Shown: one piece after another, positions 27,661 through 35,376 of the stretch | Layout: every line of letters starts with the position of its first letter | Numbering within the stretch: the first letter of the stretch is position 1 | Source: Robiginitalea aurantiaca | GTDB taxonomy: Bacteria > Bacteroidota > Bacteroidia > Flavobacteriales > Flavobacteriaceae | Reading direction: 5' to 3' | DNA length: 64,000 bases | NCBI RefSeq assembly: GCF_030380815.1 | Contig: NZ_JAUDUY010000004.1 | Location: 186,001 to 250,000 of the forward strand | Made by a program: the position numbers and the translations under genes | The notes under the pieces: generated by a model | Databases searched by the model: none | Seen by the model: only the letters and a program-made list of their open reading frames with translations | What the model was told of the DNA's origin: nothing

Positions 27661-27678
27661 TTTAGACTATTTTCTAAA
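27661..27678. repeat. Operator-like palindrome, copy 2
   Basis: TTTAGA-CTATTT-TCTAAA is a perfect 6-base inverted repeat around a 6-base spacer. Its core TAGACTATTTTCTA matches copy 1 in 13 of 14 bases. It lies 15 bases upstream of the -7 element of the plus-strand regulator, in the position expected for the -33 region, so a protein bound here should block that promoter. A further TCTAAA half-site follows at 27680-27685. Confidence 0.6.
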
Positions 27679-27693
27679 ATCTAAAAAACCTTG

Positions 27694-27701
27694 TATATTT
27701 G
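27694..27701 (+). promoter_or_regulatory. -7 promoter element of the CI-like regulator
   Basis: TATATTTG, 22 bases before the GTG start at 27724. The -33 region coincides with the operator-like repeat and has no clear TTTG. Confidence 0.65.
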
Positions 27702-27723
27702 TGCAACGAAGTAGCAGGATGCC

Positions 27724-28101
27724 GTGTTAAAGACGATCGACCGACTTATGCTTTTTATCAAACACACAGGCTTAAGTGCCCGTCAGTTTGATTTATCCAT
27801 TGGGGCAAGCAATGGATATACACTTCGAATGCAAAAGAACAAAGCCTCTATTGGGAGTGACGTTATAGAAAATATCCTGAACACCTACCCGGACCTGAAT
27901 GTGGTTTGGTTACTTACCGGATCGGGAGAAATGCTGAAATCAATGCAGGCGGCTGATATCCTCGACTTTGATAACCTACCTATGGATAAAAAGGAGGAAA
28001 TTGAGCGTATTATTGAAGCAAAAATCAAAGAGCGCCAAAAGGAAGAATTGAAGAACCTGCTACGTGAGGTCACCGAGGAAATGGGGAAAGAAGGATCCTA
28101 A
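27724..28101 (+). CDS. CI-repressor-like HTH regulator
   Basis: A 125-residue protein with an N-terminal helix-turn-helix of the phage CI-repressor type (residues 5-65: LSARQFDLSIGASNGYTLRM, then PDLNVVWLLTGSGEML) and a charged C-terminal helix likely to be a coiled coil (residues 85-120). It has no peptidase domain. The start is GTG, supported by the conserved VLKTIDRLMLFIKHTGLS layout of the family; the next ATG would cut into the first helix. These small regulators are common in Flavobacteriaceae chromosomes. Autoregulation through the upstream repeats is inferred. Confidence 0.75.
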   Translation: MLKTIDRLMLFIKHTGLSARQFDLSIGASNGYTLRMQKNKASIGSDVIENILNTYPDLNVVWLLTGSGEMLKSMQAADILDFDNLPMDKKEEIERIIEAKIKERQKEELKNLLREVTEEMGKEGS

Positions 28102-28128
28102 CCCAAAAGGATTTAGTCCCAATGGGTT

Positions 28129-29301
28129 CTAGAGAATTTCAGGATTGTGTACTTGCATCTGAAATAGTCGGCTTTTCGCCTTTTCCCTGCTTAATTCACG
28201 TAACCCTTTATCCAGCTCGCTTTTCAGTAACGTTTGATAGACTTGATTCTCAGATATACGCTTTATCAGCGCCCATAGAAGAGCTACTGCTGAAATAGTA
28301 AGTGCGATCAGGGGCATGATTTTCAGGTTTCCCTCGCTCTCTAAAACGGGCATGGGTTGAAAAATTTCCCAAAACTGGTACAGATAAAGCAATACAGGGG
28401 AAAGGATTGCCCCGCGCCACCAGTATTGGGTATTCAAAAGCCATATAAGCCCTAAGACGCATAGGACAAATTTATTTGAGGCATAGAATAAAAAAGTTGA
28501 CAAATCGCGAAACCCAAAGCACCCGATTTCGAGCCCGAGAATTTCAATTTGATTTTGACCGTCCGGGATCCAGTGATGCACAAAAATCAACATACTCAAA
28601 AACAGAAGCAAAGCGATACGACTTATATTTTGCCCTCGACTCAGGGCCCTATGCTCAGGCTGCTGCCTAGAAACCTTTGTATTGTGCATATCCAATAAAT
28701 CGGAATAGTAGTAAACGCGATAGAGGTACTCTTTCAAGGGCAAGGTAGATTTCTGCGCCAGGGTTATGCGTATAGCCCGGTTCCATTGGGAATTCCAATC
28801 GTCCAATAATTCACGAAACCCAGTTTCAAAATTCAAGAACACATCCCGTCTTTTAGGCCTTGCCCTTAGCCAGGCGTCCGTTTCCAGGACCGGAAAGAGA
28901 ATCAGGAGGCCCAAGAGTATACCCGCGCTACTCAATACAAAATCTGAAAAAATTATCCTATCAGTAATTACCCACAATGAATAAGCCATGAAATAATACA
29001 TAGGAATAAACAGCACATACCTCCAGTAACCCCTGGAGAATAAAAACACCAGGCATACAAAGGCAAATGAGGAAAGGTGCATCAGGAAAAACCAAACAAA
29101 AACCTGATTATTGGAAAAGCTGTGCTCCAAATGCACGCCAAGCAAGCTGAATTGACCTAAATGTTTAGAAAATAATAAATGTATAAAGGAAGTAAAAGGT
29201 AATAAAAGTACAATGATGGCTGCACCGATCCCATGAGTTGACCGTCTTTTGACGGAAATAAAACCGCTGACCGTATCTTTAGTTTGTATTTTTATCTTCA
29301 C
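28129..29301 (-). CDS. Membrane protein with a tandemly duplicated unit, unknown function
   Basis: A 390-residue protein, not recognised as a named family, with about eight membrane segments. Its N-terminal unit (about 25-140) and C-terminal unit (about 228-345) look like a duplication: each has an LG motif (G55 and G256) and, exactly 37 residues later, an aromatic-basic motif (YWR at 92-94; YWWR at 293-296). The middle (145-225) is a soluble charged region, and the end (350-390) is a basic, probably coiled-coil tail. The 211-residue protein at 30323 carries one such unit with the same spacing. Function unknown. Confidence 0.65.
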   Translation of the reverse strand: MKIKIQTKDTVSGFISVKRRSTHGIGAAIIVLLLPFTSFIHLLFSKHLGQFSLLGVHLEHSFSNNQVFVWFFLMHLSSFAFVCLVFLFSRGYWRYVLFIPMYYFMAYSLWVITDRIIFSDFVLSSAGILLGLLILFPVLETDAWLRARPKRRDVFLNFETGFRELLDDWNSQWNRAIRITLAQKSTLPLKEYLYRVYYYSDLLDMHNTKVSRQQPEHRALSRGQNISRIALLLFLSMLIFVHHWIPDGQNQIEILGLEIGCFGFRDLSTFLFYASNKFVLCVLGLIWLLNTQYWWRGAILSPVLLYLYQFWEIFQPMPVLESEGNLKIMPLIALTISAVALLWALIKRISENQVYQTLLKSELDKGLRELSREKAKSRLFQMQVHNPEIL

Positions 29302-29359
29302 GGGATTATTTTCTCAATTTATGACTTAATGGACACAGACATCTACTAAATATACGAAA

Positions 29360-29779
29360 ATGTCGAATATAATCTATAGTTTGAGTGAAATGGCGGAAGC
29401 CTCCGCATTTATCCGGAATTGCGGCCCCTCCAGGCTGTTCTGTTTTTATGGGGATTTAGGGGCTGGTAAAACCACACTGATCAAGGCATTACTTCGGGAC
29501 CTCGGGGCTACAGATGCCGGACACAGTCCCACCTTTGGTTTGGCCCATGAATACCATACTCCTGACGGGGCACTTTTGGCCTACCACCTGGATTGCTACA
29601 GGATCGAAAACCTTGAAGAAGCCCTGGATATGGGTATTGAGGAATATCTGAATGCAGATTGCTACACCTTTATAGAATGGCCGGAACGCATTGAGGACCT
29701 GTTGCCAGGAGCTCGCACAGACCTGTTTCTGGAAACCATCAACGCTACTACACGCAAATTGACGGCTATTTTGCACTGA
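29360..29779 (+). CDS. tsaE: tRNA threonylcarbamoyladenosine synthesis ATPase
   Basis: A 139-residue P-loop protein needed, with TsaB and TsaD, to make the t6A modification at position 37 of ANN-decoding tRNAs. The Walker A motif GDLGAGKT is at 31-38. The typical GHSPTFGLAHEY (switch) and YHLDCYRI, TFIEWPE motifs are present. The length is normal. It diverges from the duplicated membrane protein and ends at a weak hairpin. Confidence 0.94.
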   Translation: MSNIIYSLSEMAEASAFIRNCGPSRLFCFYGDLGAGKTTLIKALLRDLGATDAGHSPTFGLAHEYHTPDGALLAYHLDCYRIENLEEALDMGIEEYLNADCYTFIEWPERIEDLLPGARTDLFLETINATTRKLTAILH

Positions 29780-29792
29780 GTGTCGTTCATCG

Positions 29793-29816
29793 AGGCATCG
29801 CTCGGGCGCCTTTTTT
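29793..29816 (+). terminator. Probable terminator of tsaE
   Basis: A short GC-rich hairpin (AGGC at 29793-29796 with GCCT at 29808-29811, further pairing possible inside) is followed by six T residues. The stem is short, so this is a moderate call. Confidence 0.5.
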
Positions 29817-29858
29817 ATTGTAAAGAATTCGATGAACTGCACGGTATTCGATAAACCG

Positions 29859-29890
29859 TTTGTTTTTATCGATGAAATGCACTATATTTG
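29859..29890 (+). promoter_or_regulatory. Promoter of the repeat lipoprotein gene
   Basis: TTTG (29859-29862), 20-base spacer, TATATTTG (29883-29890): a perfect Bacteroidota promoter. A second possible -7 element, TACTTTTG, is at 29925-29932, closer to the gene. The first would give an untranslated leader of about 75 bases. Confidence 0.8.
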
Positions 29891-29969
29891 CCTTATATCG
29901 TGGGAAGTCAGTAAAGGTTTTTCCTACTTTTGTTGAACACACTATAAGCAATCCTAAATTCCTCCAATT

Positions 29970-30203
29970 ATGAATGCTAGAAAATTTTTGTACGGAATCC
30001 TTACCATTGGAATTCTCTCAGGTGCTGCATGCACTGCGGAAAATGATGGTGAATTATATGAATCATCAATAAAACGAGATAAGGTTAGGAAAAATAATGA
30101 CCCAAAATCCATAGATCGCGATAAGGTCAAGAAAACTAATAATCCAGATGCCATAGATCGTGACAAGGTTAAAATAACCAATCGACCTAAATCCTCGAGT
30201 TAA
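29970..30203 (+). CDS. Small lipoprotein with three 14-residue repeats
   Basis: A 77-residue protein. The signal peptide ends in a lipobox SGAAC with the lipidated cysteine at C21. After a short acidic stretch there are three tandem 14-residue repeats: 33-46 (SIKRDKVRKNNDPK), 47-60 (SIDRDKVKKTNNPD) and 61-74 (AIDRDKVKITNRPK), then SSS. In DNA they are 42-base units at 30066-30107, 30108-30149 and 30150-30191. The repeats are strongly basic and hydrophilic. The gene has its own promoter and terminator. Not a family I can name; function unknown, possibly outer-membrane attached and exposed. Confidence 0.75.
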   Translation: MNARKFLYGILTIGILSGAACTAENDGELYESSIKRDKVRKNNDPKSIDRDKVKKTNNPDAIDRDKVKITNRPKSSS

Positions 30204-30257
30204 GAAACAGGGTAAATAGGTCGTTCAACGTAGAAATATACATTTAAACGAATCGCT

Positions 30258-30289
30258 AAAAGGGTTAACAAATATGTTGGCCCTTTTTT
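30258..30289 (+). terminator. Terminator of the repeat lipoprotein gene
   Basis: AAAAGGGTTAACA, loop AATA, TGTTGGCCCTTTTTT: a 13-base-pair stem with two G-U pairs and a T run. It lies 54 bases after the lipoprotein stop. Confidence 0.9.
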
Positions 30290-30322
30290 CGTTGTGTTTT
30301 TGATCCATTTAAGACTACTTTG

Positions 30323-30958
30323 ATGAAGAAAGATCAGAAGCAAATCACCAAGCGCCGGTTTACCCTGGAATCCGTTGGGATTATTTTACTCCTTATTACG
30401 CCGTTTGTATTTAAAGCCCATGAATACTTCCCCGAGACTGAAGAGCCTGTTTCATTTCTCTGGTTCGAAATAGGGGCCAATGGGTTTGGGGAGGTTTCAA
30501 CCCATGTTTGGTTTCTATTGGGAAAGATAATTCCACTTTACCTTCTCACGTTTTGGTTTTTCACATGTAAACACTGGTGGTACCACATCATCCTCATACC
30601 CCTGTGCATGTATGCCTTCCAGATATTTGAGGTAATGTATTCGCTGGACAATGCAATTGACACCAAAAATGTCCTCTGGATCCTTCCGGTATGTATGATT
30701 GTCATTCCCTTCGTATACTTTATACGTCTAAAGCTTTTCGACAAATACGTGCACGGTATCGATATGGAAGCCATGGCGGCCGAACTCGATTATTACAAAA
30801 ACAAAGAAAAGGCCGAGCTGGACAGAGCAGGCGTAAAAGTGAATTCATTCACTGCTGAGAATGTTCAGGAAGACCTTTCCAATAAGGCCCCTACAAGGAC
30901 CCTGAATGAGATCATGAAGCAGATGCAGACAGCTATGAAAAGCCTGCTTAGCCTCTAA
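30323..30958 (+). CDS. Membrane protein with a single copy of the duplicated unit, unknown function
   Basis: A 211-residue protein with about four membrane segments (roughly 17-32, 60-82, 86-105 and 118-136) and a charged C-terminal coiled-coil-like half with an Asp/Glu/Lys-rich helix (about 145-211). Residues 45-105 align without gaps to the C-terminal unit of the 390-residue protein at 28129: FEIG..GF..VST matches LEIG..GF..LST, and 37 residues after W47 comes HWW (84-86), matching YWW. ATG at 30323 is used; a TTG at 30320 is less likely. Function unknown. Confidence 0.7.
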   Translation: MKKDQKQITKRRFTLESVGIILLLITPFVFKAHEYFPETEEPVSFLWFEIGANGFGEVSTHVWFLLGKIIPLYLLTFWFFTCKHWWYHIILIPLCMYAFQIFEVMYSLDNAIDTKNVLWILPVCMIVIPFVYFIRLKLFDKYVHGIDMEAMAAELDYYKNKEKAELDRAGVKVNSFTAENVQEDLSNKAPTRTLNEIMKQMQTAMKSLLSL

Positions 30959-31012
30959 TAGAGCCCCCAATTGAGCTCACTTTGAGCGCCTGAATTTTTC
31001 TGGAATTTGTTG

Positions 31013-31020
31013 TACATTTG
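31013..31020 (+). promoter_or_regulatory. -7 promoter element of alanine dehydrogenase
   Basis: TACATTTG, 38 bases before the ATG. A TTTG lies upstream at 30981-30984, but with a 28-base spacer, longer than consensus. Confidence 0.65.
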
Positions 31021-31058
31021 GACTACAGTCAAGTACGTCAGATTCCTACCCGGCTTTC

Positions 31059-32255
31059 ATGAATCAACCCTCCTCCCCTTTCAGTAAACAGCAATTACTT
31101 CCGCAGGAAGAGAAACTCGAGGTCTTAAAACAAAAAGGGGAACTCTTTATAGGCATGCCCAGGGAGGGTCAACTCCAGGAGCGTCGTATTTGCCTGACCC
31201 CGGATGCCGTAAACGCTCTGAGTGCCCAGGGGCACAAGGTCCTGATCGAGGCCGGGGCGGGAGAAAATGCCAGCTTTACAGACCTTGAGTATTCCAAGGC
31301 CGGAGCTTCAATCACCAGGGATACCAAAAAGGTTTTCGGATGCCCCATTATCCTAAAAGTAGAGCCCCCTACCCTTGCCGAAATTGAGATGATTAACCCT
31401 CAGAGCATCCTGATTTCCGCCCTGCAAATCAAAATGCAGCACAAAGCCTTTTTCGAATCCCTTGCAAAAAAACGAATTACCGCCATCGCCTTTGAATACA
31501 TTCGCGATGAAGAAGGAAAATATCCCGCCGTCAGGGCCCTCAGTGAAATTGCGGGGATTTCTTCCGTACTCATTGCTGCCGAAATCATGGCGGCAAAGGA
31601 GGGAAATGGATTGATGTTTGGGAACATCAGTGGCGTACCCCCGGTGGAAGTAGTGATACTCGGGGCTGGTACAGCCGGTGAATTCGCTGCCCGGTCTGCT
31701 CTGGGACTCGGGGCCAACGTAAAGGTCTTTGACAATTCACTGACCAAACTGCGCAATATTCAGCGAAACCTGAACCAAACCCTGTACACCTCTACGCTCC
31801 AGCCGAAAAATTTATTGAAATCCCTCAAGCGATGTGACGTAGCCATAGCTGCTGTCCGTGGAAAGGACCGCGCCCCTGTGCTTGTATCACAGACTATGGT
31901 CGAGCAAATGAAGAAAGGAGCTGTTGTGATCGATGTCAGCATCGATATGGGAGGATGCTTCGAAACCAGTGAGGTCACCACCCACGACAAACCTACCTAT
32001 GAACGTTGTGGGGTAATTCATTACGCCGTACCCAATATTCCAGCCCGTTATCCGAAAACCTCCTCGATTTCCATCAGCAATATGTTTACGCCTTATCTGA
32101 TGCAATTAGGCGAAGACGGGGGACTTGAGAATTCCCTCCGCTTTGATAAAGGGCTAAGAAACGGCTTGTATATGTATCACGGCATTCTTACCAATCGCAC
32201 CGTGGGTGAGTGGTTTGGCATGAATTTCAGCGATATCAACTTTCTTATTTTTTAG
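31059..32255 (+). CDS. ald: Alanine dehydrogenase
   Basis: A 398-residue NAD-dependent enzyme of the alanine dehydrogenase / transhydrogenase alpha family. It interconverts alanine and pyruvate plus ammonia. The N-terminal substrate domain begins near residue 32 (GMPREGQLQERRICLTPD), and the NAD-binding Rossmann motif GAGTAGEFAARSALGLGA lies near residue 205. The first 30 residues are an extension compared with the classical 370-residue enzyme, common in Flavobacteria. It is 3 bases upstream of the DUF4258 gene, with which it is probably cotranscribed. Confidence 0.9.
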   Translation: MNQPSSPFSKQQLLPQEEKLEVLKQKGELFIGMPREGQLQERRICLTPDAVNALSAQGHKVLIEAGAGENASFTDLEYSKAGASITRDTKKVFGCPIILKVEPPTLAEIEMINPQSILISALQIKMQHKAFFESLAKKRITAIAFEYIRDEEGKYPAVRALSEIAGISSVLIAAEIMAAKEGNGLMFGNISGVPPVEVVILGAGTAGEFAARSALGLGANVKVFDNSLTKLRNIQRNLNQTLYTSTLQPKNLLKSLKRCDVAIAAVRGKDRAPVLVSQTMVEQMKKGAVVIDVSIDMGGCFETSEVTTHDKPTYERCGVIHYAVPNIPARYPKTSSISISNMFTPYLMQLGEDGGLENSLRFDKGLRNGLYMYHGILTNRTVGEWFGMNFSDINFLIF

Positions 32256-32258
32256 CAG

Positions 32259-32627
32259 ATGCCGTTTTTAAAAAGACTCGGGTATTTTCTGGTCGGGTTA
32301 TCCATAGGCCTTATTTTCCTCGCCTTTTTCCTGAGAAAGAAAACAGATGAGACCGGGACTGAATTCTGTTATTTTCCCAATTGCCGCGTCTTAAAAGACC
32401 TGCGCTCCAAACCCCTCAGGATCGATAGTGCCCTGACAATTTCCGTGGATACCTTACTGGTGCAGGAAATGCTAAAGGAGGGATCCGTGGATTTTAGCTC
32501 CAGTGACACTGAGGCCACCCCCTGTAAAATCTATCGCATAGAATTCGAAAATGGGGATCAGGATTCCAGGATCACTGTTCACAATTGCGAGTCCTACATC
32601 CTGCTTACGGAATATCAGCCCCAATAA
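32259..32627 (+). CDS. DUF4258-family membrane-anchored protein
   Basis: A 122-residue protein with one N-terminal membrane helix (about 6-26, positive-inside MPFLKRL) and a small, probably periplasmic domain that looks like DUF4258 (RIDSALTISVDTLLVQEML ... CKIYRIEF). Two cysteine-containing motifs, CYFPNC (37-42) and NC, could bind a metal or form a disulfide. It follows ald by 3 bases and converges on the proline dehydrogenase gene. Function unknown. Confidence 0.7.
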   Translation: MPFLKRLGYFLVGLSIGLIFLAFFLRKKTDETGTEFCYFPNCRVLKDLRSKPLRIDSALTISVDTLLVQEMLKEGSVDFSSSDTEATPCKIYRIEFENGDQDSRITVHNCESYILLTEYQPQ

Positions 32628-32638
32628 AAGCCTGGAGA

Positions 32639-33808
32639 TCAGAGTTTTCTTCGTATTCGTTCACTTCGGAGTAACTCCAGTTCCCGATTGGTTTGTCCGG
32701 CGACAGAGGTGTTTTCCTCTGCCCTGCGAATCAGGTAAGGCATCACATCCCTCACCGGGCCAAAAGGAAGGTATTTGGAAACGTTATAGCCCGCTTTGCC
32801 CAGATTAAAGCTGATGTGGTCACTCATGCCGTAGAGTTGCCCAAACCAGACCCGGGGATCGTTTATTGAAATTTGCTTCGCTTCCATCTCTGCCATCACC
32901 TTATAGGAACTCTCCTCATTATGGGTTCCGACGTACAGGGAAATATCCTCCAGGTGGTTCAGGCAATAAGTAACGGCAGCATCAAAATTCGTATCCGTAT
33001 CCTGTTTTGATGCACAAATAGGGGAAGGATATCCATTTTCCTGAGCGCGCTCATTCTCCTTTTCCAGATAGGCACCCCGAACCAGTTTGATCCCAAGCTT
33101 AAAACCCTGTTGTTTTGCGCGTTTGTGAAGTTCCTTGAGGTATTGCAGGCGATCCGCCCGATACATCTGAAGCGTATTAAAAACGATGGCATCTTCCTTA
33201 TTGAAGGTTCGCATCATATCCTCTACAAGGTCATCAGCTGCATCCTGCATCCAACTTTCTTCTGCGTCTATAAGCAAAGGGACATTCAGATCGTATGCCT
33301 TCTGACAGGTTTGTTGAAACCTTTCGACAATCCGGTCCCATTCCTTGGATTCTGTAGCGCTTAAGGGTTGACCACTGCCTCTTTTTTGATACAGGGCCAG
33401 CCTGCCGTACCCGGTGGGTTTAAATACCGCAAAGGGAATGGCCTCGTGCTCCTTTACGAAATCCATGATTTCCAGGGTCTTGGAAAGGGCATCGTCCAGG
33501 GGGTCCTCCGTGTCTTTTCCTTCGACAGAATAGTCCAGGATTGTACTTACACCCTTTTCCCACATGCGCTCCACGACAGGCATACAGTCCTTCTCACTCA
33601 CCCCCCCGCAAAAGTGATCGAATACGGTAGTTCGTATAAGGCCTTCGACCGGGAGTTTTGCCTTGATGGCAAAATTTGTGACACTTGTGCCAATTTTTAC
33701 CAACGGCTCGATGGAAATAAGCTTAAAGAGAAAAAATGCGCGTTCCAGTTCCGCGTCCGATTTAAGGGCAAAAGCCGTCTTTGTGTTTTCAAAAATTCGC
33801 TTGGTCAT
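32639..33808 (-). CDS. Proline dehydrogenase
   Basis: A 389-residue FAD enzyme of the monofunctional proline dehydrogenase type (the PutA PRODH domain), which oxidises proline to pyrroline-5-carboxylate and passes electrons to the quinone pool. Barrel motifs KLVRGAYLEKEN (Arg and Lys near FAD) and GTHNEESS are visible, and the C-terminal YLIRRAEENTSV holds the arginines that bind proline. The second-step enzyme (P5C dehydrogenase) is not in the window. It has its own promoter and converges on the ald transcript. Confidence 0.9.
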   Translation of the reverse strand: MTKRIFENTKTAFALKSDAELERAFFLFKLISIEPLVKIGTSVTNFAIKAKLPVEGLIRTTVFDHFCGGVSEKDCMPVVERMWEKGVSTILDYSVEGKDTEDPLDDALSKTLEIMDFVKEHEAIPFAVFKPTGYGRLALYQKRGSGQPLSATESKEWDRIVERFQQTCQKAYDLNVPLLIDAEESWMQDAADDLVEDMMRTFNKEDAIVFNTLQMYRADRLQYLKELHKRAKQQGFKLGIKLVRGAYLEKENERAQENGYPSPICASKQDTDTNFDAAVTYCLNHLEDISLYVGTHNEESSYKVMAEMEAKQISINDPRVWFGQLYGMSDHISFNLGKAGYNVSKYLPFGPVRDVMPYLIRRAEENTSVAGQTNRELELLRSERIRRKL

Positions 33809-33829
33809 TCCTTTGCGTTCTATTGTTCA

Positions 33830-33837
33830 CAAATATA
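33830..33837 (-). promoter_or_regulatory. -7 promoter element of proline dehydrogenase
   Basis: TATATTTG on the minus strand, 21 bases before the ATG at 33808. No well-spaced -33 TTTG was found. Confidence 0.6.
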
Positions 33838-33901
33838 GTAGCTACACAAGGAAAATTTATATCAAAAATTTAGGTTATTTTGAAACTTCTAACCCCTAGG
33901 T

Positions 33902-34963
33902 ATGACTATTCTAAAAAGTGGCTCTTGTGAAATTTTATTCAACGCAAATGCCTACCCCGCTTTAAGCCGCCTGCTCTCCGAAGGAAGTTTTTCAAAGGTT
34001 TTCCTCCTTGTGGATTCCAACACCAGGACTGCGTGCTTGCCGGTATTGGGGAAGGCCTTTCCTGAGGCCGGGAAATGGGATGTGCTGGAGATTCCGGCAG
34101 GCGAGTCGTTTAAAACCCTCCATACCTGTCTGGATCTTTGGAAACAACTCGCCTCCATGGGCGCGGACCGGAAGAGCCTGCTGATCAACCTCGGCGGAGG
34201 GGTGGTTACGGATTTGGGTGGATTTGTGGCTTCGGCGTATCAAAGGGGCATTCGTTTCGTCAACATCCCGACCACCCTGCTGGCTATGGTAGATGCTTCG
34301 GTAGGCGGCAAAACGGGGGTAGATCTGGGAAACCTCAAAAACCAGATCGGCGTGATCAATAATCCGGAATTGGTCCTGATTCAACCCGAATACCTAAAGA
34401 CCCTGGATGAGCGGCAGATCAGGAGTGGTTTCGCAGAAATGCTTAAGCACGGGCTAATCCTGGACCGACCGTACTGGGATAAATTAAAAGCCCTGACCTC
34501 CTATGACAAGCTCAATGAAATGATATTTACAAGTGTAGCGCTCAAAAAAGATGTTGTGGAGGCTGACCCCAGGGAACAGGGCCTGAGAAAGATCCTAAAC
34601 TTCGGGCATACGCTCGGGCATGCCATTGAATCCCACTACCTTTCAAATGATAACGGCAAGGCCCTGCTGCACGGAGAGGCCATTGCTGCGGGTATGGTCA
34701 TGGAAGCTTACCTTTCCGCAGTCCAGTGCGGAATGCCCATGGCTCAATGTGAAGAAGTAAAGGCCACCTTCTTTAAATTCTTTCCAAAGGTGGATATTTC
34801 CGAGCGTGACCAGGCCGATATCTTAAGCCTGCTCCGCTACGATAAAAAAAATGTAAAAGGACATATTCTCTTCGCCCTACTCCGGGAAATTGGCAAAGCG
34901 CAAACAGATCAGGAAGTAAGCGCCGATCAGCTCCACGCTTGCTTCGATTACTACAGGGAATAA
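33902..34963 (+). CDS. aroB: 3-dehydroquinate synthase
   Basis: A 353-residue NAD- and zinc-dependent enzyme, second step of the shikimate pathway. The NAD loop GGGVVTDLGGFVAS, the PTTLLAMVDASVGGKTGVD motif, and the metal-binding histidines in NFGHTLGHAIE and LLHGEAIAAGM are all intact. The length is normal. It is divergently placed next to the proline dehydrogenase gene. No other aro gene is nearby. Confidence 0.96.
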   Translation: MTILKSGSCEILFNANAYPALSRLLSEGSFSKVFLLVDSNTRTACLPVLGKAFPEAGKWDVLEIPAGESFKTLHTCLDLWKQLASMGADRKSLLINLGGGVVTDLGGFVASAYQRGIRFVNIPTTLLAMVDASVGGKTGVDLGNLKNQIGVINNPELVLIQPEYLKTLDERQIRSGFAEMLKHGLILDRPYWDKLKALTSYDKLNEMIFTSVALKKDVVEADPREQGLRKILNFGHTLGHAIESHYLSNDNGKALLHGEAIAAGMVMEAYLSAVQCGMPMAQCEEVKATFFKFFPKVDISERDQADILSLLRYDKKNVKGHILFALLREIGKAQTDQEVSADQLHACFDYYRE

Positions 34964-35065
34964 TTACTTCACCTACAAATAGTTACACTTTTACAACTCT
35001 TATAGGTTTTCGACTGAAAAATTTTCTAGCTTGGTTATATTGAAAATTGCCAATCGAAACAAACC

Positions 35066-35374
35066 ATGAAACGAATCATTATTGACTACAAAAAGCTGAC
35101 GCCTGAAATGGCCGGCATGCTACTGGAGCAATATCCCGAAGGATATGGGGACGAGGATCTGATTTCATTTAAGAGTCCCAAAGGAGATTGGATTGAAGCC
35201 GTGGAGCTTCAGACAACAGAAGCTCTTTACCTGGTTAAAATAAGCAAAAGCTTAGCGAGTTTTCTGGCTTCATTAGATGAGTTGGACACCCTCCCGGATG
35301 TGGAAGATCCGATTCAGGATGACCAGAAGGAATACGACGGATCTCTGGAAACAGAGACGAGTCTGGACGAATAA
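35066..35374 (+). CDS. Small acidic protein, unknown function
   Basis: A 102-residue soluble protein with no recognised domain. The N-terminal part (residues 1-70) has a basic start (MKRIIIDYKKLTPEMAGML) and mixed beta/alpha pattern. The C-terminal 30 residues are very acidic (many Asp and Glu, such as DEE, DDQKEYD). No signal or membrane segment. It follows aroB by about 100 bases and converges on a DinB-type gene with a 2-base gap. It is likely real because of its start-to-stop consistency and lack of competing frames. Confidence 0.55.
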   Translation: MKRIIIDYKKLTPEMAGMLLEQYPEGYGDEDLISFKSPKGDWIEAVELQTTEALYLVKISKSLASFLASLDELDTLPDVEDPIQDDQKEYDGSLETETSLDE

Positions 35375-35376
35375 AA

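Noticed and set aside
27724-28101. Possible prophage remnant because of CI-like repressors (also at 37838).
   Set aside because: No integrase, structural, lysis or att-like repeats are found nearby; such small regulators are common chromosomal genes in Flavobacteriaceae.
28079-28135. Weak inverted repeat AACCC...GGGTT between the CI-like regulator and the duplicated membrane protein gene.
   Set aside because: Only 5 base pairs with a long loop and no T run; insufficient for a terminator call.
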